NCBI GenBank assembly: GCA_964368625.1
Contig: CAYJBH010000033.1
Location: 1 to 33,934 of the forward strand
Length of the DNA stretch: 33,934 nt
Origin: CAYJBH01 sp964368625
GTDB taxonomy: Bacteria > Bacillota > Clostridia > Oscillospirales > Ruminococcaceae
Direction of reading: 5' to 3'
In this document: positions 17,248 through 26,030 of the stretch, one piece after another
Numbering within the stretch: the first letter of the stretch is position 1
Layout: every line of letters starts with the position of its first letter
The notes under the pieces: model-generated
What the model saw: the letters and a program-made list of their open reading frames with translations, nothing else
The model's database searches: none
What the model was told of the DNA's origin: nothing
Position numbers and translations under genes: made by a program

Positions 17248-17289
17248 GATATTTTTTATTTTTCGTTGCTTATCAAGTAACAAATTTTA

Positions 17290-17321
17290 TAAAAAAACAA
17301 GCCGTGCATTCAGCTGCTGTT
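17290..17321 (-). terminator. Probable terminator of the acetyltransferase gene
   Basis: On the minus strand AACAGC, overlapping the stop codon, can pair with GCTTGTT with one bulge, and TTTTTTT follows. Confidence 0.45.
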
Positions 17322-17793
17322 AACTACGCCAAACCATGATACGTTCACCGGTGGGCTCTTTAAACCATGTTTTTTTAAATCCCAGCTTTTTGTAAAGCTC
17401 TATTGCCCCATAGTTTCCCTCAAACACCGAGAGATATATCCTGTTACAGCTATAATCCTTTTGTAGGGTACTAAGTATAAGCCTGAGCGCGGCCTTTCCG
17501 TATCCTTTACCCTGAAATCTTGAATCTATCATGAATCTATCAAGCCACATTCTGGATAATGGTAAAAACTTGAACCTTTCTACTGCGTACATGGCAAAAC
17601 CGATAAGCTCCTGTTCTAGAAATATTCCATAAAAATTCCACGACATAGAATAGGCATTACTCTTAGCATCAGCAAGGCATCTTGCTGATGTTTCAATAAA
17701 ATCTTTCTGCTCTTTAGATACCGAGAGCTGTAGAATAATCTCCCACTCCATCGGTAAAAGTTTTCTAATGGAGGGCATCTGCTTGTTCTTCAT
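17320..17793 (-). CDS. GNAT-family N-acetyltransferase
   Basis: The 157-residue protein matches a single GNAT domain. 'MIDSRFQGKGYGKAAL' carries the Q-x-x-G-x-G acetyl-CoA pyrophosphate loop. The 'SVFEGNYGAIELYKKLGFKK' segment is the usual C-terminal Asn/Ala/Leu-Tyr motif. The overall pattern, including 'YGIFLEQELIGFAMYA', resembles the polyamine acetyltransferase branch (SpeG/BltD/PaiA-like), but the substrate is not certain. The ATG at 17793 follows GGGGAGG. It lies 98 bp after the DUF2130 gene on the same strand and may share its transcript. Confidence 0.88.
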   Translation of the reverse strand: MKNKQMPSIRKLLPMEWEIILQLSVSKEQKDFIETSARCLADAKSNAYSMSWNFYGIFLEQELIGFAMYAVERFKFLPLSRMWLDRFMIDSRFQGKGYGKAALRLILSTLQKDYSCNRIYLSVFEGNYGAIELYKKLGFKKTWFKEPTGERIMVWRS

Positions 17794-17891
17794 CTAGCCT
17801 CCCCTGTTTAACAGTTGTTTACCGGCTCATAAAAGAGATATTAAGCGATAGATAAATTTGCATTGTAGTGCAACAAGCTAGAACATAAGAG

Positions 17892-19346
17892 CTATTCCGG
17901 CTTATCGCTATGCAGCTGTGCAAACTTTGCTGTCATGGTTGGGTTTGACTTGGTTAGCTTTTTTATGCTTAAATCCTGTGCCTTACTGTTTGCAGTGTTT
18001 AAATGTTTTTCAGAAAGCGTTAGGTTGTCTCGCATTCTTTGAAGTAGCTTAATTGTATCGTCGATATTTTTTATTGCATCGGTAAAGCGTTCGCTTGCCC
18101 ATTGAACATTTTTACCAAAGCTATCTTTAAAAGATAGCATCTGCTGTTCAAAGTTTGATATGTCAATATTTTGGTTTTGAACCTCTGCTAGCTCTTCTCT
18201 ATACCGAGCCGAATTTTTTGCGGCATTACGTAAAAGGGTAATCATCGGTATGAAAAATTGCGGCCTTATTATATACATTTTAGGGTATCTATGTGAAACA
18301 TCAACAATACCACTGTTATAATAATCATTGTCTGCCTCAAGCAACGAGACCAACACCGCGTATTCACAGTTTTTTTCACGCCTATCCTTATCTAGTTCTT
18401 TTAAAAAATCTTCGTTTTTCTTTTTGGTTGCTGTGGTATCCATCTCGTTTTTCATTTCAAACATTATGGAGATAAATTCAATGTCGGTTTCTGTTTTTTC
18501 TCTAAAGATATAATCGCCTTTGCTTCCGCTTCTCGCATCGTTATCCTTTTCAAAATATGCGTTTTGAAAGCCGGCAGGACGAATTTGATTAAAGGCTATC
18601 TCGCAATGCTGTTCTAATGTTTCGCCGAGCATCTTGGTTGATTGTTTTGCCTTTAAATCTTTATAAAAATTGATCTGTTCATCCTTTTCGGTGAGTTTGC
18701 CTTTATAAGATTCCTCTAACACCTTAATTTTAAGCTCGTTTGCCGATTCGCTACTCTCGGCTTCCAGCCTTAACTTAATTATCTGCTGTTCTTTATCTGC
18801 AAGTTCCGATTTTCCTTTTGCCGATTCTTCGCTAACTGCAAGAATTTTTTCGGTTTCTGCCTTCTTTAGCTCTCCTTTAAGCTTTTCGATCTCCCTGTTA
18901 GATTCTGAAAGACTTTTTTCCAAAATCGCCTTTGCGTTGGCATCGGCAACCTCTAGTTCACTCTTTTTATCTTTATTAGAAGCCTCAACAAGCAGCTTAA
19001 GCCGTTCTATCTCTTGGTTAGATTCTGCCAGCTTTGTTTCAAGCTTTAGCTTTGCGTTTGCCTGTGCTATCTCAAGTTCAGATTCCTTTTCCTTTTTTTC
19101 TGCATCCACAAGCATTTTTAACCGTTCAATTTCTTTTTGCGATTCAACAAGGCTGTTTTTTAGCGTATGGTCGGCCTCGGCTTTAATAAGCTCTAGCTCC
19201 TTTTCCTTGGCATCGCCAATAAGCTTCTCGCGTTGAGAGAGCTCCTTTTGAAATTCTGCATCTCTAACCTGCCCCAATATTGCTATATATCCGGATTCAT
19301 CTACGGTAAAAACTTCACTGCATTTTGGGCATTTAATCTCGTTCAT
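17892..19346 (-). CDS. DUF2130 coiled-coil protein with N-terminal zinc knuckle
   Basis: The 484-residue protein starts 'MNEIKCPKCSEVF', a CPxC zinc-knuckle start. Residues of about 30-235 form a long coiled coil. It includes 40-residue repeats (about 68-107, 108-147 and a partial third) opening 'ES-EIE-LK'. The C-terminal DUF2130 domain has 'EMKNEMDTTATKKKNEDFLKELDKDRREKNCEYAVLVS'. I recall, without being able to check, that this family is placed among PD-(D/E)xK nuclease-like folds; the E-x-K in 'FEMKNE' fits. Its cellular role is unknown, with DNA repair or defence being possible. AGGAG lies seven bases before the ATG. Confidence 0.85.
   Translation of the reverse strand: MNEIKCPKCSEVFTVDESGYIAILGQVRDAEFQKELSQREKLIGDAKEKELELIKAEADHTLKNSLVESQKEIERLKMLVDAEKKEKESELEIAQANAKLKLETKLAESNQEIERLKLLVEASNKDKKSELEVADANAKAILEKSLSESNREIEKLKGELKKAETEKILAVSEESAKGKSELADKEQQIIKLRLEAESSESANELKIKVLEESYKGKLTEKDEQINFYKDLKAKQSTKMLGETLEQHCEIAFNQIRPAGFQNAYFEKDNDARSGSKGDYIFREKTETDIEFISIMFEMKNEMDTTATKKKNEDFLKELDKDRREKNCEYAVLVSLLEADNDYYNSGIVDVSHRYPKMYIIRPQFFIPMITLLRNAAKNSARYREELAEVQNQNIDISNFEQQMLSFKDSFGKNVQWASERFTDAIKNIDDTIKLLQRMRDNLTLSEKHLNTANSKAQDLSIKKLTKSNPTMTAKFAQLHSDKPE
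18867..19145 (-). repeat. 120-bp in-gene repeat of the DUF2130 coiled coil
   Basis: The encoded units 'ESQKEIERLK...', 'ESNQEIERLK...' and 'ESNREIEKLK...' recur every 40 residues. The first two units are full length and the third is partial. They are diverged at the DNA level, which suggests an older expansion. Confidence 0.7.
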
Positions 19347-19418
19347 TAATAATCTCCTATCATTTAAGCAAAAACCGTCTTAATACAAGAATCTTTTTTG
19401 GATTTATTAAGGAGTATT

Positions 19419-20465
19419 CTACTCGCCCCTAAGCGTTCTTACCAGGTTAATCATCCTTATGTACTTTTCTGTACTTACATACTCCGGGATAGAGTTTCCG
19501 CTACCAATAGCAACGCCCCTTCCCTTTGCTTCACAGATTTTATAAACAGTTTTAACATACTCGTTAAGATCTACTGTCGATAAATCGCAGATACAATCGG
19601 TATCAATTCCACCAAAGTTACCTATCCTATCGCCATATCTGTTTACCCATTCCTTAAATGGGGCTATCTGCTCTTCGTTGGAATGCTTTGCATCAATACC
19701 GGCCACACCAATCATATCCTCCATTATTTCAAATATGTTGCCGCAGGAATGAAGCAGAAAGGGTTTTTCATGGCGATGAACAATTTCGATAATCTTTTTA
19801 TACTGAGGTATTATTAACTCCTTGTTATCATCGGTTGTTAAAAGAGTTGCCGATTTAAAACCGAGGTCATCACCAAAACGGCAAACGCAGTATATGTCCC
19901 CAAACATAGATAAGAAGCGTTCCCATATTGTTGCCAGCATCTCGCCCGCCTTTTCAAACAGATCGATGTAAAGTTCCTCTTCATCAACCTTTAGATAACA
20001 AAGGTTTTCAAGGCCCACTATATCCTGTACACACTCAAACACACCGTTACCCACCCCGCCAATAGCACGCATGCCATCCGGCATTGTTTCACGAAGCGCC
20101 CGAAACGAATCGGAGTAATGGTTAAAATACATATCCGGAATATCTTTCCATGGGTATTTTTCAAAATCAGATAGCTCAACCAGTTTGCTTTTTCTGTTGT
20201 GGGATAGGCATCCGCTTAACGGCATAATTGCCGAAACACAGCATTCAAATGTAACTGCATCATAACCCATCGATAGCTGAAAATCGTTATAATGTTTAAA
20301 GAAATTTAGCTTATCGTTATAGTCCCCATCATAAAGATGTGCAAACTTTGTATCGGTAATTCGTTCCATAATAATGGGCGATATGTTGTGCTCGTACATC
20401 GGTATTCTATCAGATTTCTTGTTTTGAGCAGCATTTACTATGTTCATGTAGTTAGGCTTAAACAT
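19419..20465 (-). CDS. UroD-family protein 1 (methyltransferase-like, not heme synthesis)
   Basis: ATG 20465 follows GGAGG at four-base spacing; a longer in-frame extension upstream lacks such a site. The 348-residue protein has the TIM-barrel pattern of the uroporphyrinogen decarboxylase/MtaA-type family. The motif 'LLHSCGN' (His239, Cys241) corresponds to the zinc-binding H-x-C of corrinoid methyltransferases. The third expected Cys near the C-terminus is replaced in 'VAIGSGNSIPEYV'. True HemE lacks HSCG, so heme synthesis is unlikely. Such proteins often sit in sugar-use clusters with unproven function. It is divergent from the first GH38 gene. The untranslated leader is about 300 nt if the promoter call at 20780 is right. 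Confidence 0.85.
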   Translation of the reverse strand: MFKPNYMNIVNAAQNKKSDRIPMYEHNISPIIMERITDTKFAHLYDGDYNDKLNFFKHYNDFQLSMGYDAVTFECCVSAIMPLSGCLSHNRKSKLVELSDFEKYPWKDIPDMYFNHYSDSFRALRETMPDGMRAIGGVGNGVFECVQDIVGLENLCYLKVDEEELYIDLFEKAGEMLATIWERFLSMFGDIYCVCRFGDDLGFKSATLLTTDDNKELIIPQYKKIIEIVHRHEKPFLLHSCGNIFEIMEDMIGVAGIDAKHSNEEQIAPFKEWVNRYGDRIGNFGGIDTDCICDLSTVDLNEYVKTVYKICEAKGRGVAIGSGNSIPEYVSTEKYIRMINLVRTLRGE

Positions 20466-20779
20466 ATATCCTCCAATAAATAGTTCTACCATATCTATGC
20501 AACAAGTCAGAACTAACAATCTGTTAACCTTCGTATAAAACCAACTGTATTTAAGCATTGCACTACTGCATGGTTGCTGTTACATCTTAACCATCTATAA
20601 GCGCCTTGTTAAATCGTTAAAAGAATATGTAGTTCACCTTATTAACCTGTGTTGTTAACGGGAATACAGCCTATGCTGTTTTAAATGTTTTGATAAACAC
20701 CCGGTATTCAGGCGTATTAAAAAAAGTGGCTCTGCTATGTTTATTTAGGCGTTTTATTTTCGCATCGGTTTCCTTCTAA

Positions 20780-20808
20780 ATTATAGTATATTATTAAGAG
20801 AATAGCAA
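20780..20808 (-). promoter_or_regulatory. Promoter for UroD-family protein 1
   Basis: On the minus strand TTGCTA (20808-20803), a 17-bp spacer and a perfect TATAAT (20785-20780). Confidence 0.55.
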
Positions 20809-20942
20809 TTATTATTTTATTGTTTGCGCTCGCTGCTGCTAACATTTTATTATATATTAGTGCTAATTTAAGTTTTATATCAAAAACATTTTTTTAATTA
20901 TTAATTTTTAAAAATATTTTTAAAAAAATTAAAGATAAATGC

Positions 20943-20992
20943 TTGTTTTTTGCTCGTTAAAACGATATACTTTAATTGTTAATTTAATTAAC
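20943..20992 (+). promoter_or_regulatory. Promoter and operator-like palindrome for the first GH38 gene
   Basis: TTGTTT (20943-20948), a 17-bp spacer and TATACT (20966-20971) form a promoter. GTTAAT-TTA-ATTAAC (20978-20992) sits at the expected transcription start, a normal place for a repressor site. Confidence 0.55.
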
Positions 20993-21203
20993 CAATAAAG
21001 GCGAAGATAATAAAACGAATTAAGAGGCTGATTTATCTCGATAATCCCCCGTCAAAACAGATGCAAACATAAAAATAGTATTATCAGCAAATTTACTTTT
21101 CTATCCTATATCATTCGCTTTATTGATTAGTTCACCTGCAATTTTGGTAGTAAGTGCATCTTCCATAAAATAACAAACAATTATTTTTTTGAAAGGATTA
21201 ATC

Positions 21204-24200
21204 ATGACAACACCACAAAATTTAATGAACAAAATTAAGGAATACACAAAGCAGCTAGAAAGCCTGCAATGCATCAATGAGTTTAGGTTTAAAATTATTG
21301 ATATGGATCCTGCTATCGTTACCGCTGCAGATTTTGATGATTCTTCATGGGAAAGTTTTTCGGGAAAGCCGACATTTAAAAGAGATCAGGGGGTAACATG
21401 GATAAGGGCTACATACACCGTTCCTCTATACTGCCTTGATATTCCGATTGCGGGAAGCGAACTTAGGGTTGCTACCGGAACACCTGAGGAGTTTAATGTT
21501 CTTTTCTGTCCCATCCAGATATATTCCGACTCTAAACTGCTTCTTGCCGAAACTTCATGGATGGACTGCAAATGCCCTGAAGGAATAGTTAGCACTAATG
21601 CAAAGCCTAATACAACACATACCATAGCACTTAGAATTGAATATCTCGACAAGAGTTTCTGGGAACCTAATGTTCATCTATCTATAATAAGTGATGCTGT
21701 TGAGGATGCTATCCGTCAGATGAAATCCATTATAAGCGAGCTTATATATATTGAGGATATCGAGGGTTCTGCCGAACTTCTCCCACGCTGTTACGAAATG
21801 TTGCAGGACGCAGTAAACAGTGAAAAGATTTTAAACATTGTTAAGGCCGCATCCTGCTGTAGAGAAATATTAGAGCCGCTGCGTAGCGAGGTTAAAAAAC
21901 ATACCGTGCATCTCGTTGCCCATGCGCACATCGATATGAACTGGTTTTGGTCGATGGAAGAAACCGAACGTATTATCGACCGTGACTTTACTACCATGAC
22001 AACCCTTATGGACGAAAATTCTGACTTTGTTTTTTCTCAAAGCCAGTGTGCTACATATGCAATCGAGGAGAGAAACAATCCCGAAATATTTAAAAAGATG
22101 CAAAAATATGCAGAAAACGGCCAGTGGGATGTAACGGCATCCAGCTGGGTTGAAGGAGATCTTAACATGGCTAGCGGCGAATCAATTGCGCGGCATTCGC
22201 TGTATTCCAAGAAATATTTAAAGGAGAAGTTTAACTGCGACCCACGTATAATGTGGTGTCCCGATACATTTGGACATCCGGCAAACATTCCCCAGATGCT
22301 AAAAAAGAGCGGCATTGATTACTATTTTCATATGCGATGTGGAATAGGCGTGGATCACACGCCCCACAAGGATTTTACCTACCTTCAAGAAACAGCACAC
22401 ACCCCTATCTACTGGTGGTGTGGACAGGATGGCAGCCGTGTTCTTAGCGGAAACAACATTTATAATAATACACTCTCTACCCAGGGAATACTTAGCATGG
22501 CTAAAGCTATACAAACAAGGTTTAATTATAACAAATCCATGTTCGTTTACGGCACCGGCGACCATGGCGGCGGTGCTACCCGCAGAGATCTTTCATGGAT
22601 GAGGGAGATATGCAACTACCCCACGATACCAACAATTAAGTTTAGCAGCACACACGATTTTTATAAACAGGTTGAAATGGATAACCCCTCGGGTATACCT
22701 ACCAGGGTTGGCGAAATGAACTGTGTTTTCGATGGATGTTATACAACTCATGGCGATGTAAAATACTATAACCGCAAGAGCGAAAACGATCTTGAGGCTA
22801 CCGAACAGCTCTGTGCCCTCGCTGCACGCTATGGATATGAATATCCTACAGCTGAATTTGAGGAGCTGTGGCGAGTGGCTCTGTTTAATCAGTTTCATGA
22901 TATTTTCGATGGTAGCGGAGTTAAAGATACATATGATTTCACATCGCAAATGGCAGAAAAGCTACTTGCAAGATTAAAGGAAATTGCAAAAGATGCAACA
23001 AAATTCATCTCGGATAGGATAGCAATAAACCACGATTTGGGCAGCCCTATAGTTGTGTTTAATACAACCTTCGCCGCACGTGATGAGTGCGTGCTTAGTG
23101 ATATACCGGGGGATGTTTGTGCCGTTGATTCAAGCGGCAATGCACTTGCAACACAAAAATCCGACAACGGTTCACTTGTGTTTGTTAAGGATATTCCGGC
23201 CTTTGGATACCGAGTTGTTTACCTCAACAACTCTGGTTACTCCGATTACAAAAGCATATCTCTGTGTGATAATTATTACAATATATCTACTAACTATTAC
23301 AACATAGAGATACACAAATCTTCGGGCCGAATAACCACCTTGTTCAACAAGCAAACAAACCTTTTTGTTGTTCGTCGTGAAGAGATAGGTTTTAGGCTAA
23401 AGAATGGTTGTTTAAACACCCTACAAATCCAGTATGAAGAACCAACCGAGATGTCCTCCTGGACAATTGGAAGTATTGGCCGCTCGTTAAACCTAATTTC
23501 GGGAGCAACAAGCAGCATAGTTGAGGATGGCGCTGTAAGAAAGGTAATACGTTTTGAGCACAGCTTCGACAGCTCTACCATTAGTCAGGACATTGTTGTT
23601 TATAACGATAGCCCCCGTATAGATTTTGTGACCAATGTTAACTGGAACGAGTATGGCGATTTCGACCGAGAGGCTCCAATGCTAAAGGCTAGCTTTAGTT
23701 CGGCAGTAGCTAACACCCACGCCGTATACGAGATACCGTTTGGCGTTATCGAAAGGCCTACCGGCGACTATGAGTATCCATCGCTTAGGTTTGTTGACAT
23801 TACCGACGGCAAAAACGGCTTCGCCCTTCTTAACGATTCTAAACATGGATATATGTGCAAGGGTAACGAGCTAAGTATAACTTTAATACGCAGCGGCTGG
23901 CTTCCCGATCAGAAATCTGACATAGGCAAACATACCTTCACCTATTCTATATTGCCTCATACAGGGGATTATCTTGAAGGCGAGGTTCTTAAACATGCTG
24001 CTTTTGTTAATAATCCTTTGCGTGTTAGCAGCTCTGATATAGGCGGGGAACTTTCTGCCGAGATGTCGCTTTTATCATCAGGTAACCCTTCAATCCCGCT
24101 ATGCGGAGTAAAGTGTTCAGAGAATACCGGTGACCTTGTTTTTAAGCTTTACAACTGTTCCTGCGAGGTTGCAAATACAGCTATAAAATGTGGCCTTGAT

Positions 24201-24326
24201 GTTGACACTGTTTATGAATGTGATTTCCTTGAACAGCACATAGATAATATCTCAATAAATAACAGCCTGTTTAACGTAACGTTAAAACCGCATGAGATTA
24301 AATCTTATATAATTAAGCTAAATTAG
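21204..24326 (+). CDS. GH38 alpha-mannosidase, long form (1,040 residues)
   Basis: ATG 21204 follows AAAGGA at six-base spacing; a TTG at 21189 is less likely. About 230 N-terminal residues precede the catalytic barrel, as in the MAN2C1/Ams1-type branch of GH38. 'AHAHIDMNW' provides the zinc ligands His242 and Asp244. 'WCPDTFGHPANIPQ' carries the likely nucleophile Asp354, and 'GDHGGGAT' the later metal histidine region. The C-terminal half is the usual mid-domain and beta-sandwiches. There is no signal peptide, so it acts in the cytoplasm on imported mannosides, releasing mannose from non-reducing ends with retention. It has its own promoter and terminator; the MFS transporter gene follows. 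Confidence 0.93.
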   Translation: MTTPQNLMNKIKEYTKQLESLQCINEFRFKIIDMDPAIVTAADFDDSSWESFSGKPTFKRDQGVTWIRATYTVPLYCLDIPIAGSELRVATGTPEEFNVLFCPIQIYSDSKLLLAETSWMDCKCPEGIVSTNAKPNTTHTIALRIEYLDKSFWEPNVHLSIISDAVEDAIRQMKSIISELIYIEDIEGSAELLPRCYEMLQDAVNSEKILNIVKAASCCREILEPLRSEVKKHTVHLVAHAHIDMNWFWSMEETERIIDRDFTTMTTLMDENSDFVFSQSQCATYAIEERNNPEIFKKMQKYAENGQWDVTASSWVEGDLNMASGESIARHSLYSKKYLKEKFNCDPRIMWCPDTFGHPANIPQMLKKSGIDYYFHMRCGIGVDHTPHKDFTYLQETAHTPIYWWCGQDGSRVLSGNNIYNNTLSTQGILSMAKAIQTRFNYNKSMFVYGTGDHGGGATRRDLSWMREICNYPTIPTIKFSSTHDFYKQVEMDNPSGIPTRVGEMNCVFDGCYTTHGDVKYYNRKSENDLEATEQLCALAARYGYEYPTAEFEELWRVALFNQFHDIFDGSGVKDTYDFTSQMAEKLLARLKEIAKDATKFISDRIAINHDLGSPIVVFNTTFAARDECVLSDIPGDVCAVDSSGNALATQKSDNGSLVFVKDIPAFGYRVVYLNNSGYSDYKSISLCDNYYNISTNYYNIEIHKSSGRITTLFNKQTNLFVVRREEIGFRLKNGCLNTLQIQYEEPTEMSSWTIGSIGRSLNLISGATSSIVEDGAVRKVIRFEHSFDSSTISQDIVVYNDSPRIDFVTNVNWNEYGDFDREAPMLKASFSSAVANTHAVYEIPFGVIERPTGDYEYPSLRFVDITDGKNGFALLNDSKHGYMCKGNELSITLIRSGWLPDQKSDIGKHTFTYSILPHTGDYLEGEVLKHAAFVNNPLRVSSSDIGGELSAEMSLLSSGNPSIPLCGVKCSENTGDLVFKLYNCSCEVANTAIKCGLDVDTVYECDFLEQHIDNISINNSLFNVTLKPHEIKSYIIKLN

Positions 24327-24340
24327 CTAAAATTACCATC

Positions 24341-24386
24341 TGTGGTAAGGCCTCTTTTCTAAAATAATGCCTTACCACATTTTTTA
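24341..24386 (+). terminator. Intrinsic terminator of the first GH38 gene
   Basis: A perfect 11-bp stem, TGTGGTAAGGC (24341-24351) with GCCTTACCACA (24369-24379), is followed by TTTTTT. Confidence 0.85.
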
Positions 24387-24429
24387 TTAACAGCCGGGTA
24401 AAGCATAGGCTGTTTGATGATTATATATG

Positions 24430-24458
24430 TTGTATTTACACTAAAAATATGGTAGAAT
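24430..24458 (+). promoter_or_regulatory. Promoter for the MFS transporter gene
   Basis: TTGTAT (24430-24435), a 17-bp spacer and TAGAAT (24453-24458) lie about 30 bp before the ATG. Confidence 0.5.
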
Positions 24459-24488
24459 ATTACCATTAGCGACTTATGAAAGGCAACG

Positions 24489-25676
24489 ATGGAAAACACA
24501 GCAAAACTTAACCTGCAATTTGGATTAGTTCAGGGGTTTTATTACTCCTCGATATGTGTATCTTTTTCCTATTTTATTACATATTTTACCTATCTTGGCA
24601 TGGACGATATAGCTATTGGGCTTGTAACCACCATCATGATGGCTGCAACCTTTTTTGCACAACCTTTAATCGGAGTGCTTTCGTCGCGATTAAAAAGCGT
24701 TAAACCGTTATTAATTTGCTTAATTTCTATATCTGCGGCATCGGTTTTACTGATTAGAACCGGCACACAATCGATTTTTACTACAGTATTCTGTGTAGTT
24801 ATAATGTCTGCCTGTTTTCGAGGTTTGGGCGGCGTTATTGACGTTTGGACGGTAAGACTTTCTCTTGCCGGCATTAGGTTAAACTATGGACTTACAAGAG
24901 GCATGGGCTCGTTGCTTTATGCAATTACAGCACTTGTGTTTGGCTATCTTCTTAATCATGTTGAGATAACAATTATTAGCTATGCATTTATCCTGTTAAG
25001 CGCCTTGTTGCTTGCTATGATTATATTAATTAAGGAGCCTAAGATAGAGGGAATTGAAACCCATCCGGCAAAACACCACAACTACAACACCATATACAAA
25101 AACCCCAGTTATATGCTGTTTTTAGTTGCATCCTTTTTAGTTAATATAGGTGCCACAACCACCTTTAACTTTATACCCAGACTTTTTCATTATATTGAAG
25201 CCTCCAACTCGTTGCTTGGAGTTGCGCTATTTGTTAGTGCGATTTTTGAAATCCCAGCAATGCTGTGTGCTAACATTATAAAAAAGTATATAAAAATCAG
25301 CACGGTTATGAAAATATGCTTTGTTTCGACATTTATAAAGATTTTGTTAACCGCAATAGCGCCTACCGCCAACCTAATAATTGCAGCTCAGATGTTTCAG
25401 GTTTTATGTGGAGGATTGCAGTTTGCATTTAATGTTCAGTATCTCGCCGGCATTGTAAAAAGAGAGGAGCTTTTTTACGCTCAAACCACACTAAATGCCT
25501 GGACGGTAAGTGCTCCGGGAATACTTGGCAGCGTATGTGCCGGCTACATAATATCTCTACTTGGAATTCACGGAATGTATTATATAGCACTCATCCCCAT
25601 TGCACTAGGTGCAATATTATTCCTTGTTGGTGATAAATTTTTAAACAAGGTAAAAACCGGCAACAGCCTTAATTAA
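24489..25676 (+). CDS. MFS transporter, probable sugar or glycoside importer
   Basis: The 395-residue protein has about twelve hydrophobic helices in two halves separated by a charged loop (about residues 178-203, 'EPKIEGIETHPAKHHNYNTI'). 'QPLIGVLSSRLKSVKP' after the second helix fits the MFS motif A loop. The general look is that of the MFS_1-like/LacY-type group. AAAGG lies ahead of the ATG. It sits between a GH38 gene and a GH38-UroD pair, so import of mannosides is inferred. The substrate is not shown by sequence. Confidence 0.88.
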   Translation: MENTAKLNLQFGLVQGFYYSSICVSFSYFITYFTYLGMDDIAIGLVTTIMMAATFFAQPLIGVLSSRLKSVKPLLICLISISAASVLLIRTGTQSIFTTVFCVVIMSACFRGLGGVIDVWTVRLSLAGIRLNYGLTRGMGSLLYAITALVFGYLLNHVEITIISYAFILLSALLLAMIILIKEPKIEGIETHPAKHHNYNTIYKNPSYMLFLVASFLVNIGATTTFNFIPRLFHYIEASNSLLGVALFVSAIFEIPAMLCANIIKKYIKISTVMKICFVSTFIKILLTAIAPTANLIIAAQMFQVLCGGLQFAFNVQYLAGIVKREELFYAQTTLNAWTVSAPGILGSVCAGYIISLLGIHGMYYIALIPIALGAILFLVGDKFLNKVKTGNSLN

Positions 25677-25784
25677 CATGGTAACCGCTTTCACGGTATA
25701 CAATAGATAAGGCATTTCAAAAAATTAAAACACAAAAGCCTACTACCTTTAACACCATAAATTAGACATAAACCGCAAAAAGTA

Positions 25785-25827
25785 AAACTACCGCTATCAA
25801 ATTTTGATAGTTGTAGTTTGTTTCTTT
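25785..25827 (+). terminator. Probable terminator of the MFS gene
   Basis: AAACTAC-CG-CTATCAAA (25785-25801) pairs with TTTGATAG-TT-GTAGTTT (25803-25819), with two imperfect positions, followed by GTTTCTTT. Confidence 0.6.
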
Positions 25828-25857
25828 ATCGGTAGCAGTATATTTTTCATACAACCC

Positions 25858-25893
25858 AAAAAAGCCATGAAAGGCTAAAGCTATTCATGGCTT
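25858..25893 (-). terminator. Terminator of the minus-strand GH38-UroD operon
   Basis: On the minus strand AAGCCATGAA pairs with TTCATGGCTT over 10 bp (25893-25884 with 25871-25862), and the T-run continues to 25858. Confidence 0.75.
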
Positions 25894-26030
25894 CACGGTA
25901 CAAAAAACTTATATGGTAAAATTTTCCGGTATGTTAATCTCTGCTATCTCTCTGATAAAAACCATATAAACTTGATAGCTTTCAAAGCTGTTTGTGGGAA
26001 AGGCTGCCTTTTTAACTTTTTATGCCGAGG

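Larger units (their letters stand above)
20466..21203. other. Divergent regulatory region between UroD-family protein 1 and GH38 gene
   Basis: This 738-bp stretch holds no convincing gene. It contains one promoter per direction (20780-20808 minus, 20943-20971 plus), an AT-rich tract with A and T runs at about 20880-20935, and a GTTAAT/ATTAAC inverted repeat. Both leaders are long (about 300 and 225 nt). I did not find a recognisable riboswitch core in either. Confidence 0.5.
25677..26030. other. Convergent intergenic region with back-to-back terminators
   Basis: The 354-bp gap between the MFS gene and UroD-family protein 2 holds no gene. It has a plus-strand hairpin at 25785-25819 and a minus-strand terminator at 25858-25893. 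A longer imperfect pairing, TTATATGGT/ACCATATAA, lies around 25910-25970. Confidence 0.6.

Noticed and set aside
19378..19414. Terminator of UroD-family protein 1 on the minus strand
   Set aside because: The pairing CTTAATA/TATTAAG is only 7 bp of mostly A-T with a long loop, too weak to assert.
19419..20465. HemE (uroporphyrinogen decarboxylase in heme synthesis)
   Set aside because: The HSCG motif, the lack of other heme genes and the sugar-gene context fit the methyltransferase-like branch better. The same holds for the other two family members.
20466..20558. Longer N-terminus of UroD-family protein 1
   Set aside because: The ATG at 20465 has GGAGG at good spacing. The extension lacks a ribosome site and adds non-family residues.
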